Assembly (NCBI RefSeq): GCF_024438035.1
Contig: NZ_JANFQF010000006.1
Coordinates: 210,690 to 274,689 of the forward strand
Direction of reading: 5' to 3'
Origin: Rhodococcus tibetensis
GTDB taxonomy: Bacteria > Actinomycetota > Actinomycetes > Mycobacteriales > Mycobacteriaceae
Length of the DNA: 64,000 bases
Shown one piece after another: positions 20,668-29,346 of this stretch. Below the pieces are notes generated by a model. The model was not told where the DNA came from, made no database searches, and worked only from the letters and a program-made list of their open reading frames with translations. The position numbers and the translations under genes were made by a program. The stretch's first letter is position 1, and every line of letters starts with the position of its first letter.

Positions 20668-21273
20668 TCAGTCGTCCGCGCCGCGCGCAGCGAGTGCCTC
20701 GCCCATGGCGTCGGCCGTCATCAAGGTGCTCACCACCACGGGCACCGCCAGCGCGCGAAGCGAGAAACCCAGCCCCCGCGCCTTCCGTGCATCGGCTACG
20801 CGCTGCACTATCCCCGACATCAGGGGGATGCAGCGGATCGTCATCGCCAGCACCAACGCGATCCGGTCGGGGTTCACGCCGAAGCGGCGCAGGGGCGCCA
20901 TGGCGGTGGTGATCGCGTCGAGCATGTCGGTGACACGTGTGGTGAGACTGAGCAGTGCGGCAGCAGCAACCGACAGCAGAAGGGTCCCGCACACGAGAGC
21001 AGCGCGCACCCATCCGGTGAACACGAGCTGGAAGGCGCCGATGATCAGCAGCATCCACAGCAGTGGCCGGAGCTGAGCCAGCGCCGCCCGGACGGGTATC
21101 CGTGCGACCGCGTAGGCGGCCCCGACGAGCAGTGCCGCGGGCGCCAGCTGCCACGGCTGTCGGACACCGACGGTGATAGCGACGATGCACGCGATCAGGG
21201 CCAGGACCTTCGCGCCGGCAGGTAGCCGATGCACGACCGTGTCGCCGGGGTGGTAGAGGCCGAGGGTGCTCAT
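20668..21273 (-). CDS. bioN: energy-coupling factor transporter transmembrane protein (BioN)
   Basis: This EcfT-type membrane protein of 201 residues links the substrate-binding S component to the ATPase. About five spans are visible, with a coupling region containing two Ala-Arg-Gly motifs (KARGLGF and LAARGAD), the hallmark of EcfT. It is the last gene of bioY-bioM-bioN, overlapping bioM by four bases. The product works with BioM and BioY in ATP-driven biotin uptake at the plasma membrane. The length agrees with actinobacterial BioN. Confidence 0.93.
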   Translation of the reverse strand: MSTLGLYHPGDTVVHRLPAGAKVLALIACIVAITVGVRQPWQLAPAALLVGAAYAVARIPVRAALAQLRPLLWMLLIIGAFQLVFTGWVRAALVCGTLLLSVAAAALLSLTTRVTDMLDAITTAMAPLRRFGVNPDRIALVLAMTIRCIPLMSGIVQRVADARKARGLGFSLRALAVPVVVSTLMTADAMGEALAARGADD

Positions 21274-21950
21274 CGAACCAGGTTGCGGTAGAAGTCGATC
21301 GACGCACTCGGCGCGCCGTCAGCGACCACGCGCCCCTCGTCGACCACGAGGACCCGCTCGAACGAGTCGAGCAACGCGAGGTGGTGCGTCACCACGATCA
21401 CCTGCTGCGGTAGTCGTGCGAAAGTCTCCGCGATGACGCGGGTATTGCGTAGATCGAGGAGTGTGGTCGGTTCGTCCGCAACCAGCACCTCGGGTTCTGT
21501 CACCATCACCGCGGCGAGCGCGAGAAGCTGTTTCTGGCCCCCGGACAGCAGGTGCGTCGGGTGGTCGGCATGGCCGGCGAGTCCGAATTGTTCGAGCACC
21601 CGGGTGACGCGCTCGGCGCGTTCGGTCGTGGACAACGACGACCGACGGAGCGAGAAACGGATGTCCTCGGCCACCGTGGGCATGATGATCTGGTGGTTGG
21701 GATCGGTGAACACGAAACCGACCTTCTTGCGCACCTGGCGACCGCGTCGCGCCGTGTCGAGGTCGTCGACGGTGACAGAGCCGGCGGACGGAAGGACCAA
21801 CCCGTTGATCAGCCGAGCCAAAGTCGACTTACCGCCGCCGTTGGGACCCACGATGCCGATGCGGTGTTCGGACAGGGTGAGGTCGACCCCTGCCAGTACC
21901 GAGCGCTCGCCGTAGGAATGGCTCACGCCGTGGAACCGAATGTCACTCAT
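21270..21950 (-). CDS. bioM: biotin ECF transporter ATP-binding protein (BioM)
   Basis: ABC ATPase of 226 residues with Walker A GPNGGGKST, Q-loop DPNHQIIMP, signature LLSGGQKQ, Walker B VLVADEPTT and the switch histidine in VVTHHLALL. It powers the biotin ECF transporter. The start is the ATG at 21950, 21 bases downstream of the bioY stop. In three-gene bioYMN clusters this single ATPase serves as a homodimer, unlike the shared EcfA1/A2 of group II modules. Confidence 0.93.
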   Translation of the reverse strand: MSDIRFHGVSHSYGERSVLAGVDLTLSEHRIGIVGPNGGGKSTLARLINGLVLPSAGSVTVDDLDTARRGRQVRKKVGFVFTDPNHQIIMPTVAEDIRFSLRRSSLSTTERAERVTRVLEQFGLAGHADHPTHLLSGGQKQLLALAAVMVTEPEVLVADEPTTLLDLRNTRVIAETFARLPQQVIVVTHHLALLDSFERVLVVDEGRVVADGAPSASIDFYRNLVR

Positions 21951-21971
21951 CGCCCCGAACCGATCACGGAG

Positions 21972-22568
21972 TCAGCGGACCTCTGCGGTGCGGTGCGGTG
22001 CGGTCGCAGGATCCTTCAGCAGTGCCGGGTAGGCGCGGTGGACCTGCGCGGCGACGAGTGCGGTGACGACGGCCTTGACGAGATCGCCCGGCAGATAGGT
22101 GGCGTTCGCGGTGATCGCCTGCCACAACGAGAGGTCGGTACGCAGCATCATCCCGGGCAGTCCGAAGGCGTACAGCACCACGATTCCGCCGAGGATGTTG
22201 ATACCGATCCCCAGGATCACCCGATATCGGGGAAGCATGCGTACGGTCAGCCAGCCGATGACCGCGACAGCGGGAATCCAGCCGATGAGGAAGCCGACAG
22301 TGGGGCCCGCCAGGGAGGTGAGGGTGGTGCGTCCGCCGGCGAGGACCGGTAGGACCAGACCGAGAGCCATCACCGTCAGGACTGACAGCACACCTTTGCG
22401 CGCACCGAGGAGCGCACCGGCCAGCATGACCCCGAGCGACTGCAGAGTGATCGGGACGCCGGACGAGCCGACGTTGATGGTGCCGGGAAGTCCCAGCGCC
22501 ACGATCAACGCGGCGAACACAGCGACGTGGGCGAGGTCGCGTGCGGAAAATCGGGATGTCGTCGACAC
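21972..22568 (-). CDS. bioY: biotin transporter substrate-binding S component (BioY)
   Basis: A 198-residue membrane protein with about six spans. It shows the BioY features SSGVPITLQSLGVMLAGALLG near residue 35 and GPTVGFLIGW in the middle. BioY binds biotin with high affinity outside the cell. It is first in the operon; GGAGGAG precedes the ATG at 22568. I looked for a BioQ or BirA box in the upstream gap and found no convincing palindrome. A transporter like this suggests the organism can salvage biotin as well as, or instead of, making it. Confidence 0.93.
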   Translation of the reverse strand: MSTTSRFSARDLAHVAVFAALIVALGLPGTINVGSSGVPITLQSLGVMLAGALLGARKGVLSVLTVMALGLVLPVLAGGRTTLTSLAGPTVGFLIGWIPAVAVIGWLTVRMLPRYRVILGIGINILGGIVVLYAFGLPGMMLRTDLSLWQAITANATYLPGDLVKAVVTALVAAQVHRAYPALLKDPATAPHRTAEVR

Positions 22569-22818
22569 GGTCGGCGTGCTCCTCCTGCTGCAGGACTGAA
22601 TGGCGCGAAGTTTACGTCAGGAGGCCGGTCGCACTCGCGTCGCGACGGCCCACGCGGGCTCGGGGGAGTGGGGGACAACCCTGAACTTTCCCTGATCTTT
22701 GCGCTGACCTGGTGATTTACCGAAGGCAGCGTGCCAGGCTGGGGTGCGTACCCGATGAGTGGGGTCGACCGGATGTCGGGCGCAGAAATCGATCGGGGAG
22801 ATGTGAGTGGAGGAAGTC

Positions 22819-22995
22819 ATGTTCTGGAAGATTGTTCTTGCGGTCGTGGTGATCTGGATCGCGCTGGCCGTCGTCGGTGCATTGATCGAGGGCCTCTTCT
22901 GGGTTCTCGTCGTCAGCGCGGTGGTGTTCGGGGCGTACCTCTTGTACAAGGCGATGTCCGGATCCGGCGAGAAGTCGGACATCACACACCTCTGA
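22819..22995 (+). CDS. small hydrophobic membrane protein
   Basis: The 58-residue protein is almost all membrane. Two hydrophobic stretches (WKIVLAVVVIWIALAVVGAL and GLFWVLVVSAVVFGAYLLY) are followed by a short charged tail. The ATG at 22819 is preferred over a GTG at 22807 because GGAGG at 22809-22813 is correctly spaced for it. I do not recognise a named family; small proteins of this type are common in Rhodococcus. It lies just before the PIG-L gene and divergent from bioY, and function is unknown. Confidence 0.65.
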   Translation: MFWKIVLAVVVIWIALAVVGALIEGLFWVLVVSAVVFGAYLLYKAMSGSGEKSDITHL

Positions 22996-23011
22996 GGTGC
23001 AGTCTCGAATC

Positions 23012-23728
23012 ATGCAACCGGTACCCGAGGACTGGCATCGTGGGCTCGTCATCGTCGCCCATCCCGACGACATCGAATACGGGGCGGCAGCAGCAGTCGC
23101 CCGATGGACCGAACAGGGCAAAGACATCCGATACGTGCTCGCCACCAGTGGCGAAGCCGGAATTGCTGGTCTGCACCCCCGTGAATCGGGGCCTCTCCGC
23201 GAGGAGGAAGAGCGTCGCTCGGCGGCCGTCGTGGGGGTCTCGCAGGTGGAGTTCCTCGGCTACCCCGACGGGCGGGTCGTCGAAAGTCTGGAACTGCGCC
23301 GCGACCTCGCTGCGGCCATTCGGCGCCATCGCCCCGACCTGGTGGTGACCGCCCATTTCGGCGATACCTGGGGTCCCGGGCAGCCCAACAGTGCCGATCA
23401 CCGCGCCCTCGGGCGCTGTGTCCTCGACGCCGCCGCGGATGCCGCTAACGAGTGGATCTTCCCCGAACTGGGGGACAGGGGGCTTCCGTCGTGGCGAGGA
23501 GTGCGCTGGGTCGCGGTCAACACCATGCAACCTACTCATGCGGTCGACGTCACGCACACCGTGGATCGAGCCGTCCTGTCACTCGCTGAGCACGCGCGAT
23601 ATCTCGAAGCGCTGTCCGACATACCCGTGGGGAAACAGGCGCGTGCGCAAGTCGAGGCTGTGACCGGCCCCCAGCCCGGATTCGACGCCGACCGGGCCGT
23701 CGGCTTCGACCTCTACTATTTCGCGTAA
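23012..23728 (+). CDS. PIG-L family deacetylase
   Basis: The zinc-dependent deacetylase of the LmbE/PIG-L family has 238 residues. The metal motif AHPDD is at residues 16-20, and the second ligand region appears in NSADHRALGR. Relatives MshB and Mca act in mycothiol synthesis and detoxification, but this protein is shorter and the substrate cannot be assigned; a sugar N-acetyl group is likely. The start is uncertain between the ATG at 23012 and a GTG at 22997 that sits in the GAGGTG ribosome site. A palindromic hairpin follows the stop. Confidence 0.87.
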   Translation: MQPVPEDWHRGLVIVAHPDDIEYGAAAAVARWTEQGKDIRYVLATSGEAGIAGLHPRESGPLREEEERRSAAVVGVSQVEFLGYPDGRVVESLELRRDLAAAIRRHRPDLVVTAHFGDTWGPGQPNSADHRALGRCVLDAAADAANEWIFPELGDRGLPSWRGVRWVAVNTMQPTHAVDVTHTVDRAVLSLAEHARYLEALSDIPVGKQARAQVEAVTGPQPGFDADRAVGFDLYYFA

Positions 23729-23733
23729 CTCCC

Positions 23734-23756
23734 TCGTCCCCACCGGTGGGGCACGA
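23734..23756. terminator. palindromic hairpin after the PIG-L gene
   Basis: CCCCACCGGTGGGG at 23738-23751 is a perfect palindrome. TCGT before it and ACGA after it extend the pairing with one bulged base. It starts six bases after the PIG-L stop and precedes the leader of the TetR-glpD pair. No U-tract follows. Termination is the simplest reading; an operator is the alternative. Confidence 0.4.
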
Positions 23757-23981
23757 CACGCGTAACCGAATGTCACCGCGGGCACGTCTGAGTAGACGGA
23801 TGTGACATCAGGCCCAAGCGGCAGAACTGGAGGCATGAATCGGACACTGACGGAATCGGGGGAATTTCCGAACTTGCTTCCGGACGATCACATCGGCGGC
23901 CGACGCGCACCGTCTCGAGCACACTCGCCACCTCAGTCCAACCGTATGGAAATCGGCAAATGCGTTACGGTGTTACATACA

Positions 23982-24605
23982 ATGTCTATCCGTAATCCAC
24001 TGTCGAGCGACGACAGCACGCCGAGCGTCGACGACGCCATACTCGATGCAGCACGATCCTGCATCCTCGACTTCGGGCTTCGCAGAACCACACTGGCCGA
24101 GGTCGCGCGACGGGCGGGAGTCAGCCGGCCGACCGTCTACCGCCGGTGGGCGGACACCCGGGCTGTGGTCGCCGACCTCATGACCCGCGAGATCGCTGCT
24201 CTGACGCCCGCCTTCACGCTCGAGCAGTCGGTATACGACCAACTCGTCGAGGCCGTCGTCGACGTATCCGCCGCAGTGCGAAACCATCCTCTCTTCGTCA
24301 AGATACTGCGCTCCGACCAGGAACTCTTCACGACGTATGTGCTCGAGCGGCTCGGGACCAGCCAGAAGGCGATCATCGACCGGGTCGCGCTCGCCGTGGT
24401 GGCCGGTCAGCGTCAGAACTCCGTGCGCACCGGCGACAGTCGCCACATCGCCACCATGGTGCTGCTCATCGCACAGTCCGCTGTCCAGTCGGCGGCGATG
24501 GTTGCCGGGGAACTTCCCGGTGACGCCCTGACCGTGGAACTGCGCCAGGCAATCGGCGCCTACCTGGCACCGCAGAATCACGAGAGCGCTGGAGGAAAAC
24601 GGTGA
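23982..24605 (+). CDS. TetR family transcriptional regulator coupled to glpD
   Basis: A regulator of 207 residues with an N-terminal helix-turn-helix (TTLAEVARRAGVSRPTVYRRWAD) and a helical ligand domain. Its TGA overlaps the glpD GTG (GTGA, 24602-24605), so the two are translated together and it most likely senses glycerol 3-phosphate or a lipid-derived signal. The ATG at 23982 has no ribosome site; longer frames start within a sequence that does not look coding. TTACGG (23965-23970) and CCGTAA (23990-23995) flank the start as a possible self-binding site. Confidence 0.82.
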   Translation: MSIRNPLSSDDSTPSVDDAILDAARSCILDFGLRRTTLAEVARRAGVSRPTVYRRWADTRAVVADLMTREIAALTPAFTLEQSVYDQLVEAVVDVSAAVRNHPLFVKILRSDQELFTTYVLERLGTSQKAIIDRVALAVVAGQRQNSVRTGDSRHIATMVLLIAQSAVQSAAMVAGELPGDALTVELRQAIGAYLAPQNHESAGGKR

Positions 24606-26134
24606 ACGACGGAAATGCGACACACTCCTCGTCGCTCAATGCCCGCCGCAGGACGCACGAGCTCCAGCAGCTGGCCGACAATGGGCGGGTAGACGTACTC
24701 GTGATCGGCGGCGGCGTGACCGGCGCCGGCGTGGCGCTCGACGCCGCCTCACGTGGGTTGAACGTCGTGCTCGTAGAGAAGCGCGACCTCGCTTTCGGAA
24801 CGAGTAGGTGGAGTTCGAAACTCGTGCACGGGGGACTGCGCTACCTGGCGTCGGGCAACATCGGCATCGCGCGGGAAAGTGCGATGGAACGCGGGATTCT
24901 GATGACCCGCACCGCCCCCCACCTGGTCCGGGCGCTGCCGCAACTCGTCCCCGTCCTCGATTCCACCACACTGTTCGGCAAGTCCCTGATCCGCGCCGGC
25001 TTCCTCGCGGGCGACATATTGCGCGCCGGAGCACACACGTCGCCGACCGTCTTGCCGAGGTCGCGCACCGTGCGTCCCGACCGCGTGGCCGAGCTCGCTC
25101 CCGCGGTGCGGCGGCAAGGGCTGCGAGGCGGACTGGTCGCATTCGACGGCCAACTCGTCGACGATGCCCGACTCGTGATCGGCCTCGCGCGGACGGCTGC
25201 GATGCACGGCGCGAAGATACTCACACGGACAGGCGCGTACGCGGTGACCGGAACGTCGGCCACGCTGCGCGACGAGTTGACCGGGTCCGAAATGGTGATC
25301 GAGGCGCGCACGGTGATCAACGCAGCGGGTGTCTGGTCGGGAGAGATCGACCCCGACATCAGCCTCAGGCCCAGTCGCGGCACGCACCTCGTGCTGTCCG
25401 CCGACCGGCTGGGCAATCCCACGGCGGCGCTGACCGTGCCCGTTCCGGGGGCAACCAATCGCTTCGTCTTCGCGTTGCCGGCCCAATTGGGACGTGTGTA
25501 TCTGGGGTTGACGGACGAGGCGGCGCGGGGACCGGTGCCCGACATCCCGGTTGCGTCCGAAGGCGAGATCGACTTCCTGCTGGCGACGGTCAACACTGCG
25601 CTGGAGAACCCGCTGGTACGTACGGATGTTCTGGGCACCTTCGCTGGTCTGCGCCCCCTGCTCCACATTGGGGACGGCTCGACTGCCGACTTGTCTCGCA
25701 ACCACGCGATCCTGCATTCCAGCACGGGACTCGTCAGTGTCGTCGGCGGCAAGCTGACCACCTACCGCAAGATGGCGGAGGACGCCGTCGACGCCGTCGT
25801 CGAACTCGCAGGACTGACTGCGGGCCCCTGCCGGACCCGGGTGCTGCCGCTCGTCGGTGCCGCCTCCCAGGCAGCCCTGCGAAACGTGGCAGCGCCGCCG
25901 TCGCTGGTGGCCCGCTACGGAACGGAAGCCGCGCTGGTCGCCGCCGACCCCGCCTTGCTCGCACCGATTGCGGTCGGCCTGGACATCAGCCGCGCCGAGT
26001 TCGACTTCGGTGTCTCACACGAGGGCGCACTCGACGTAGGCGACCTCCTCGACCGTCGCACGCGGATCGGGCTCGTCGCGGACGATCGGGCGCGGGCGCT
26101 GCACGCCGCCGAATCAGCGTTCGGGATTCGGTGA
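24602..26134 (+). CDS. glpD: glycerol-3-phosphate dehydrogenase (FAD-dependent)
   Basis: The flavoprotein has 510 residues and oxidises glycerol 3-phosphate to dihydroxyacetone phosphate, delivering electrons to the quinone pool at the membrane. The FAD-binding GGGVTGAGVALDAASRG lies near residue 35. The GlpD signatures SSKLVHGGLRYL and VVGGKLTTYRKMAEDAVD are both present. It overlaps the TetR gene by four bases, which is unusual since glpD is more often next to glpK or glpF. No glycerol kinase gene lies nearby. Confidence 0.95.
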   Translation: MNDGNATHSSSLNARRRTHELQQLADNGRVDVLVIGGGVTGAGVALDAASRGLNVVLVEKRDLAFGTSRWSSKLVHGGLRYLASGNIGIARESAMERGILMTRTAPHLVRALPQLVPVLDSTTLFGKSLIRAGFLAGDILRAGAHTSPTVLPRSRTVRPDRVAELAPAVRRQGLRGGLVAFDGQLVDDARLVIGLARTAAMHGAKILTRTGAYAVTGTSATLRDELTGSEMVIEARTVINAAGVWSGEIDPDISLRPSRGTHLVLSADRLGNPTAALTVPVPGATNRFVFALPAQLGRVYLGLTDEAARGPVPDIPVASEGEIDFLLATVNTALENPLVRTDVLGTFAGLRPLLHIGDGSTADLSRNHAILHSSTGLVSVVGGKLTTYRKMAEDAVDAVVELAGLTAGPCRTRVLPLVGAASQAALRNVAAPPSLVARYGTEAALVAADPALLAPIAVGLDISRAEFDFGVSHEGALDVGDLLDRRTRIGLVADDRARALHAAESAFGIR

Positions 26135-26160
26135 CGACGGACGTGTGACACCCTGTGCTC

Positions 26161-27309
26161 GTGCGAGTCGCTGTGGTCGCCGGGCCGGACCCCGGACATG
26201 CCTTTCCTGCCCTTGCGTTGTGCCTGGCCTTCATCGAGGCGGGCGACGAACCGGTTCTGTTCACGGGCGCCCGTTGGATCGAGCAGGCGCGGGCCGCCGG
26301 AGTTCCCACCGAACTGCTGAAGGGCCTCGCGCCCCGGCCCATCGACGACGACCTCGACGCAGGTGCCCGCATCCACGGACGAGCGGCGCACATCTCTACC
26401 GAATTTCTGCCCGATCTGCGCACGATGAATCCCGATCTCGTGGTCTCCGACATCCTCACCGCAGGCGGTGGAATGGCCGCCGAAAGGTTGGGGATCCCCT
26501 GGATCGAACTGTCGCCGCACCCGCTGTACGCGCCGTCCAAGGGCTTGCCGCCGATCGGCAGCGGTCTCGCGCCCGGCACCGGTGTGCGGGGGCGTATTCG
26601 CGACACCCTGATGAGGGCCGCGACGGCACGATCGATCCGACAGGGTGAGCGGCAGCGGGCGCAGGCGCGCGTCAGTGTCGGATTGCCTGCCGAGGACCCG
26701 GGACCCGTGCGCCGACTGATCGCGACCCTCCCCGCGCTCGAGGTGCCGCGACCCGACTGGCCTGCGGAGACATTCGTGGTGGGCCCATTGTTGTGGGAAC
26801 CCACCGACGAGGTACTGCCCGTCCCCGACGGCAGTGATCCGCTGGTCATGGTTGCGCCGTCCACCGCATTCACCGGTGCCGAAGGCATGCTCGAGACCAC
26901 GCTCAGCGGACTCGACGGAGCCGGGGTGCGGGTAATCGCATCGATTCTGGAGGGAGCGCCGTCGACGGTCCCGACTTGGGCGCGAGCCGGACTCGGCAGG
27001 CAGGACGCCATGTTGCAGAAGGCCGACGTCGTCGTCTGCGGGGGTGGACACGGGATGCTGGCGAAGGCACTTCTCGCCGGAGTCCCGGTCGTGGTGGTAC
27101 CCGGCGGTGGCGATCAATGGGAACTGGCCAACCGAGCCGCCAGACAGGGGAGCGCCGTCATCGTGCGACCACCGAGCCCGGAAGCTCTTCGTGCCGCGGT
27201 CGAACAGGTGCTGTCCGACGCGACCCACGCCGAAGCGGCGCACCGGGCCGCGAAGACCATCGCCGAAGTCGACGACCCTGTCGAAGTGTGCCGGGCAGCG
27301 CTGCGATGA
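26161..27309 (+). CDS. UGT-like glycosyltransferase (Rv2739c-type)
   Basis: The product has about 382 residues with the two-domain GT-B outline of macrolide/UDP-glycosyltransferases. The start VAVVAGPDPGHAFPALALC forms the N-terminal acceptor domain. The C-terminal donor-site block is VVCGGGHGMLAKALLAGVPVVVVPGGGDQWELANR, in which the usual His-Gly and Asp-Gln pair are visible. The GTG at 26161 is chosen because homologues begin MRVAVVAGPDPGH; GTG at 26155 would add two residues. The donor sugar and acceptor are unknown. A gene like it precedes recA in mycobacteria too. Confidence 0.85.
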   Translation: MRVAVVAGPDPGHAFPALALCLAFIEAGDEPVLFTGARWIEQARAAGVPTELLKGLAPRPIDDDLDAGARIHGRAAHISTEFLPDLRTMNPDLVVSDILTAGGGMAAERLGIPWIELSPHPLYAPSKGLPPIGSGLAPGTGVRGRIRDTLMRAATARSIRQGERQRAQARVSVGLPAEDPGPVRRLIATLPALEVPRPDWPAETFVVGPLLWEPTDEVLPVPDGSDPLVMVAPSTAFTGAEGMLETTLSGLDGAGVRVIASILEGAPSTVPTWARAGLGRQDAMLQKADVVVCGGGHGMLAKALLAGVPVVVVPGGGDQWELANRAARQGSAVIVRPPSPEALRAAVEQVLSDATHAEAAHRAAKTIAEVDDPVEVCRAALR

Positions 27310-27344
27310 CAACCCGCGCCACACGCGTCCGCTAGCGTGGAAAC

Positions 27345-27539
27345 GTGCGACTGACCGAATTTCACCAACTGGTCCGCGACGAGTTCGGACCGATGCGCGG
27401 CGACGCACTGCTCGTCGACCACGTCCTCCTCGGCCTCGGCGGCAAAACCGCCGCCGAAGCCATCGAGGAAGGCCGCGAACCCCGGGAAGTGTGGCGAGAA
27501 CTCTGCGTCGAATTCGACGTCCCCCCGCAGCGCAGATGA
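27345..27539 (+). CDS. DUF3046 family protein
   Basis: The 64-residue protein MRLTEFHQLVRDEFG... ends in VWRELCVEFDVPPQRR and is a clear member of DUF3046, small actinobacterial proteins of unknown function found beside recA (Rv2738c). It is hydrophilic, mostly helical, and has no membrane segment. The GTG at 27345 lies close to the end of the glycosyltransferase gene. Constant linkage to recA is the only clue to function. Confidence 0.9.
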   Translation: MRLTEFHQLVRDEFGPMRGDALLVDHVLLGLGGKTAAEAIEEGREPREVWRELCVEFDVPPQRR

Positions 27540-27608
27540 GCGGCACCGCCACGGCCTGATCAAGGGGCCGACGATCCGCTCGGCGTGTCGAACACCCGAT
27601 CGCGACAA

Positions 27609-27624
27609 TCGAACACACGTTCCC
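27609..27624 (+). promoter_or_regulatory. LexA (SOS) box upstream of recA
   Basis: TCGAACACACGTTCCC matches the actinobacterial LexA site TCGAAC-N4-GTTCGA in both central half-sites (GAAC-N4-GTTC). A TATGCT at 27626-27631 follows at once and would be the -10 of an SOS-controlled promoter, so bound LexA would block RNA polymerase. A partial site (TCGAACACCCGATC) lies at 27588-27601. The recA start is 109 bases downstream. Confidence 0.85.
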
Positions 27625-27655
27625 CTATGCTGGAGATGTTCGGTGGTCACGGTTG

Positions 27656-27678
27656 TTGTCGGTACCTGGATCTAACCT
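27656..27678 (+). promoter_or_regulatory. RecA-NDp / PafBC-type damage promoter of recA
   Basis: TTGTCGGTA (27656-27664), eight bases, then TAACCT (27673-27678) fit the RecA-independent damage promoter consensus tTGTCRgtg-N8-TAnnnT bound by PafBC in mycobacteria. It lies 40 bases before the recA ATG and downstream of the SOS promoter. This is the same proximal/distal arrangement known for M. tuberculosis recA P1 and P2. Confidence 0.8.
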
Positions 27679-27717
27679 AACCGCAGAGCACAGACGAACT
27701 CGAGAATGGGGACGACG

Positions 27718-28761
27718 ATGGCACCACAAGCACACGATCGCGACAAGGCGCTCGACCTGGCGCTTGCGCAGATCGACAAGAACTTCGGCAAGGGCTCGGT
27801 GATGCGCCTGGGCGAAGGTGTGCGTCAGCCCATCGCTGTCATCCCGACCGGTTCCATCGCGTTGGACGTGGCCCTTGGCATCGGCGGTCTGCCCCGTGGC
27901 CGAGTCATCGAAATCTACGGCCCGGAGTCGTCGGGTAAGACGACGGTCGCTCTGCACGCGGTCGCCAATGCTCAGGCCGCCGGCGGCATCGCCGCCTTCA
28001 TCGACGCCGAGCACGCTCTCGATCCCGACTACGCCCAGAAGCTCGGTGTCGACACCGACGCTCTGCTGGTGTCGCAGCCCGACACCGGTGAGCAGGCACT
28101 CGAGATTGCAGACATGCTGATCCGCTCCGGTGCCCTCGACATTCTCGTGATCGACTCGGTGGCGGCTCTCGTCCCCCGCGCCGAGATCGAAGGCGAAATG
28201 GGTGACAGTCACGTGGGTTTGCAGGCCCGTCTGATGAGCCAGGCGCTGCGCAAGATGACCGGTGCGCTCAGCAATTCGGGCACCACCGCCATTTTCATCA
28301 ACCAGCTGCGTGAAAAGATCGGTGTCATGTTCGGTTCCCCCGAAACAACCACGGGTGGTAAAGCACTGAAGTTCTACTCCTCGGTGCGCCTGGACGTTCG
28401 GCGTATCGAAACCCTCAAGGACGGCACGGACGCGGTCGGTAACCGCACCCGCGTCAAGGTGGTCAAGAACAAGGTGGCCCCGCCGTTCAAGCAAGCAGAG
28501 TTCGACATCCTCTACGGCCTCGGAATCAGCAAGGAAGGCTCGCTGATCGACATGGGTGTCGAGCACGGGTTCATCCGCAAGTCCGGATCCTGGTACACGT
28601 ACGAAGGTGACCAGTTGGGACAGGGTAAGGAGAATGCCCGGAAGTTCTTGCTGGAGAACACTGATATCCGGGACGAGATCGAGAAGAAGATCAAGGAAAA
28701 GCTCGGGATCGGTGCCGACGTGACCGCTGTTACGGACGACGCCGCCCCGGTCGACTTCTAG
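27718..28761 (+). CDS. recA: recombinase RecA
   Basis: A 347-residue recombinase with Walker [10 protein letters not shown] (K74) and the highly conserved [29 protein letters not shown] core. Loop L2 contains [20 protein letters not shown]. It drives homologous recombination and LexA self-cleavage. There is no intein, unlike in M. tuberculosis. The ATG at 27718 has GGGGACG before it; an ATG at 27706 would add four residues and has no ribosome site. recX follows after eight bases. Confidence 0.98.
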   Translation: MAPQAHDRDKALDLALAQIDKNFGKGSVMRLGEGVRQPIAVIPTGSIALDVALGIGGLPRGRVIEIYGPESSGKTTVALHAVANAQAAGGIAAFIDAEHALDPDYAQKLGVDTDALLVSQPDTGEQALEIADMLIRSGALDILVIDSVAALVPRAEIEGEMGDSHVGLQARLMSQALRKMTGALSNSGTTAIFINQLREKIGVMFGSPETTTGGKALKFYSSVRLDVRRIETLKDGTDAVGNRTRVKVVKNKVAPPFKQAEFDILYGLGISKEGSLIDMGVEHGFIRKSGSWYTYEGDQLGQGKENARKFLLENTDIRDEIEKKIKEKLGIGADVTAVTDDAAPVDF

Positions 28762-28769
28762 GAAGACAC

Positions 28770-29285
28770 GTGCGTCCGACGGGCGAAGGCGGGACGGAGA
28801 CGCAGGCCAAGGATTTGTGCCTGCGTCTCCTCACGGATCGCGCCCGAAGCAGAGCGGAACTGGCCGAGCGGCTCGCGAAGAAGGGCTACTCGGCCGACAT
28901 CTCAGAACGTGTACTCGATCGCCTCACCGAGGTCGGGTTGGTCAACGACGCTGATTTCGCCCAGCAATGGGTCCAGTCGCGGCACACCTACTCCGGCAAA
29001 GGCAAGCGGGCGCTCGCAATGGAGTTGCGCCGCAAAGGCATCGGTCAGGAGCATGCCACCGAGGCCCTCTCGCAGATCGGCAGCGAAGACGAACGTGAAC
29101 GGGCGACCGAACTCGTCGCGAAAAAACTACGCACGCTTGCTGTAAACGACCGCGACCGGGCAGTTCGGCGCCTCGTGTCGATGCTTGCGCGCCGCGGCTT
29201 TCCACAGGGAATGGCGTTCGAGGTGGTCAAGGAACAGCTCGATCACCTCGGCGCCGAAACCGATGGAATGTTCGACCAAGGATGA
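28770..29285 (+). CDS. recX: regulatory protein RecX
   Basis: The product has 171 residues and a repeated three-helix pattern typical of RecX (RSRAELAERLAKKGYS, NDADFAQQWVQSRHTYSGKGKRALAMELRRKGI). It binds RecA filaments and restrains them. The GTG at 28770 lies eight bases after the recA stop, so both are made from the recA damage promoters. A strong hairpin follows the stop. The N-terminus has a short acidic extension. Confidence 0.94.
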   Translation: MRPTGEGGTETQAKDLCLRLLTDRARSRAELAERLAKKGYSADISERVLDRLTEVGLVNDADFAQQWVQSRHTYSGKGKRALAMELRRKGIGQEHATEALSQIGSEDERERATELVAKKLRTLAVNDRDRAVRRLVSMLARRGFPQGMAFEVVKEQLDHLGAETDGMFDQG

Positions 29286-29307
29286 GCGAACAGGGTCTCG
29301 GGAGTAC

Positions 29308-29340
29308 GCGGCCGGGTGGGACTGTGTCCCGCCCGGCCGC
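29308..29340. terminator. bidirectional hairpin between recX and gluD
   Basis: Two 15-base arms, 29308-29322 and 29326-29340, pair with one G-T wobble around a TGT loop. The hairpin sits 22 bases after the recX stop and 6 bases beyond the end of the convergent gluD, so it can end transcription from both sides. There is no U-run, as is common in high-GC actinobacteria. Confidence 0.75.
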
Positions 29341-29346
29341 AACACA

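Noticed and set aside
22569..22818. A BioQ or BirA operator upstream of bioY
   Set aside because: No inverted repeat of the TGAAC/GTTCA type was found; only weak half matches such as TGAAC near 22681.
23802..23981. An N-terminal extension of the TetR protein linked to glpD
   Set aside because: The extra residues (with HIGGRRAPSRAHSPPQ) do not look like a regulator start, and homology to the HTH begins after the ATG at 23982.
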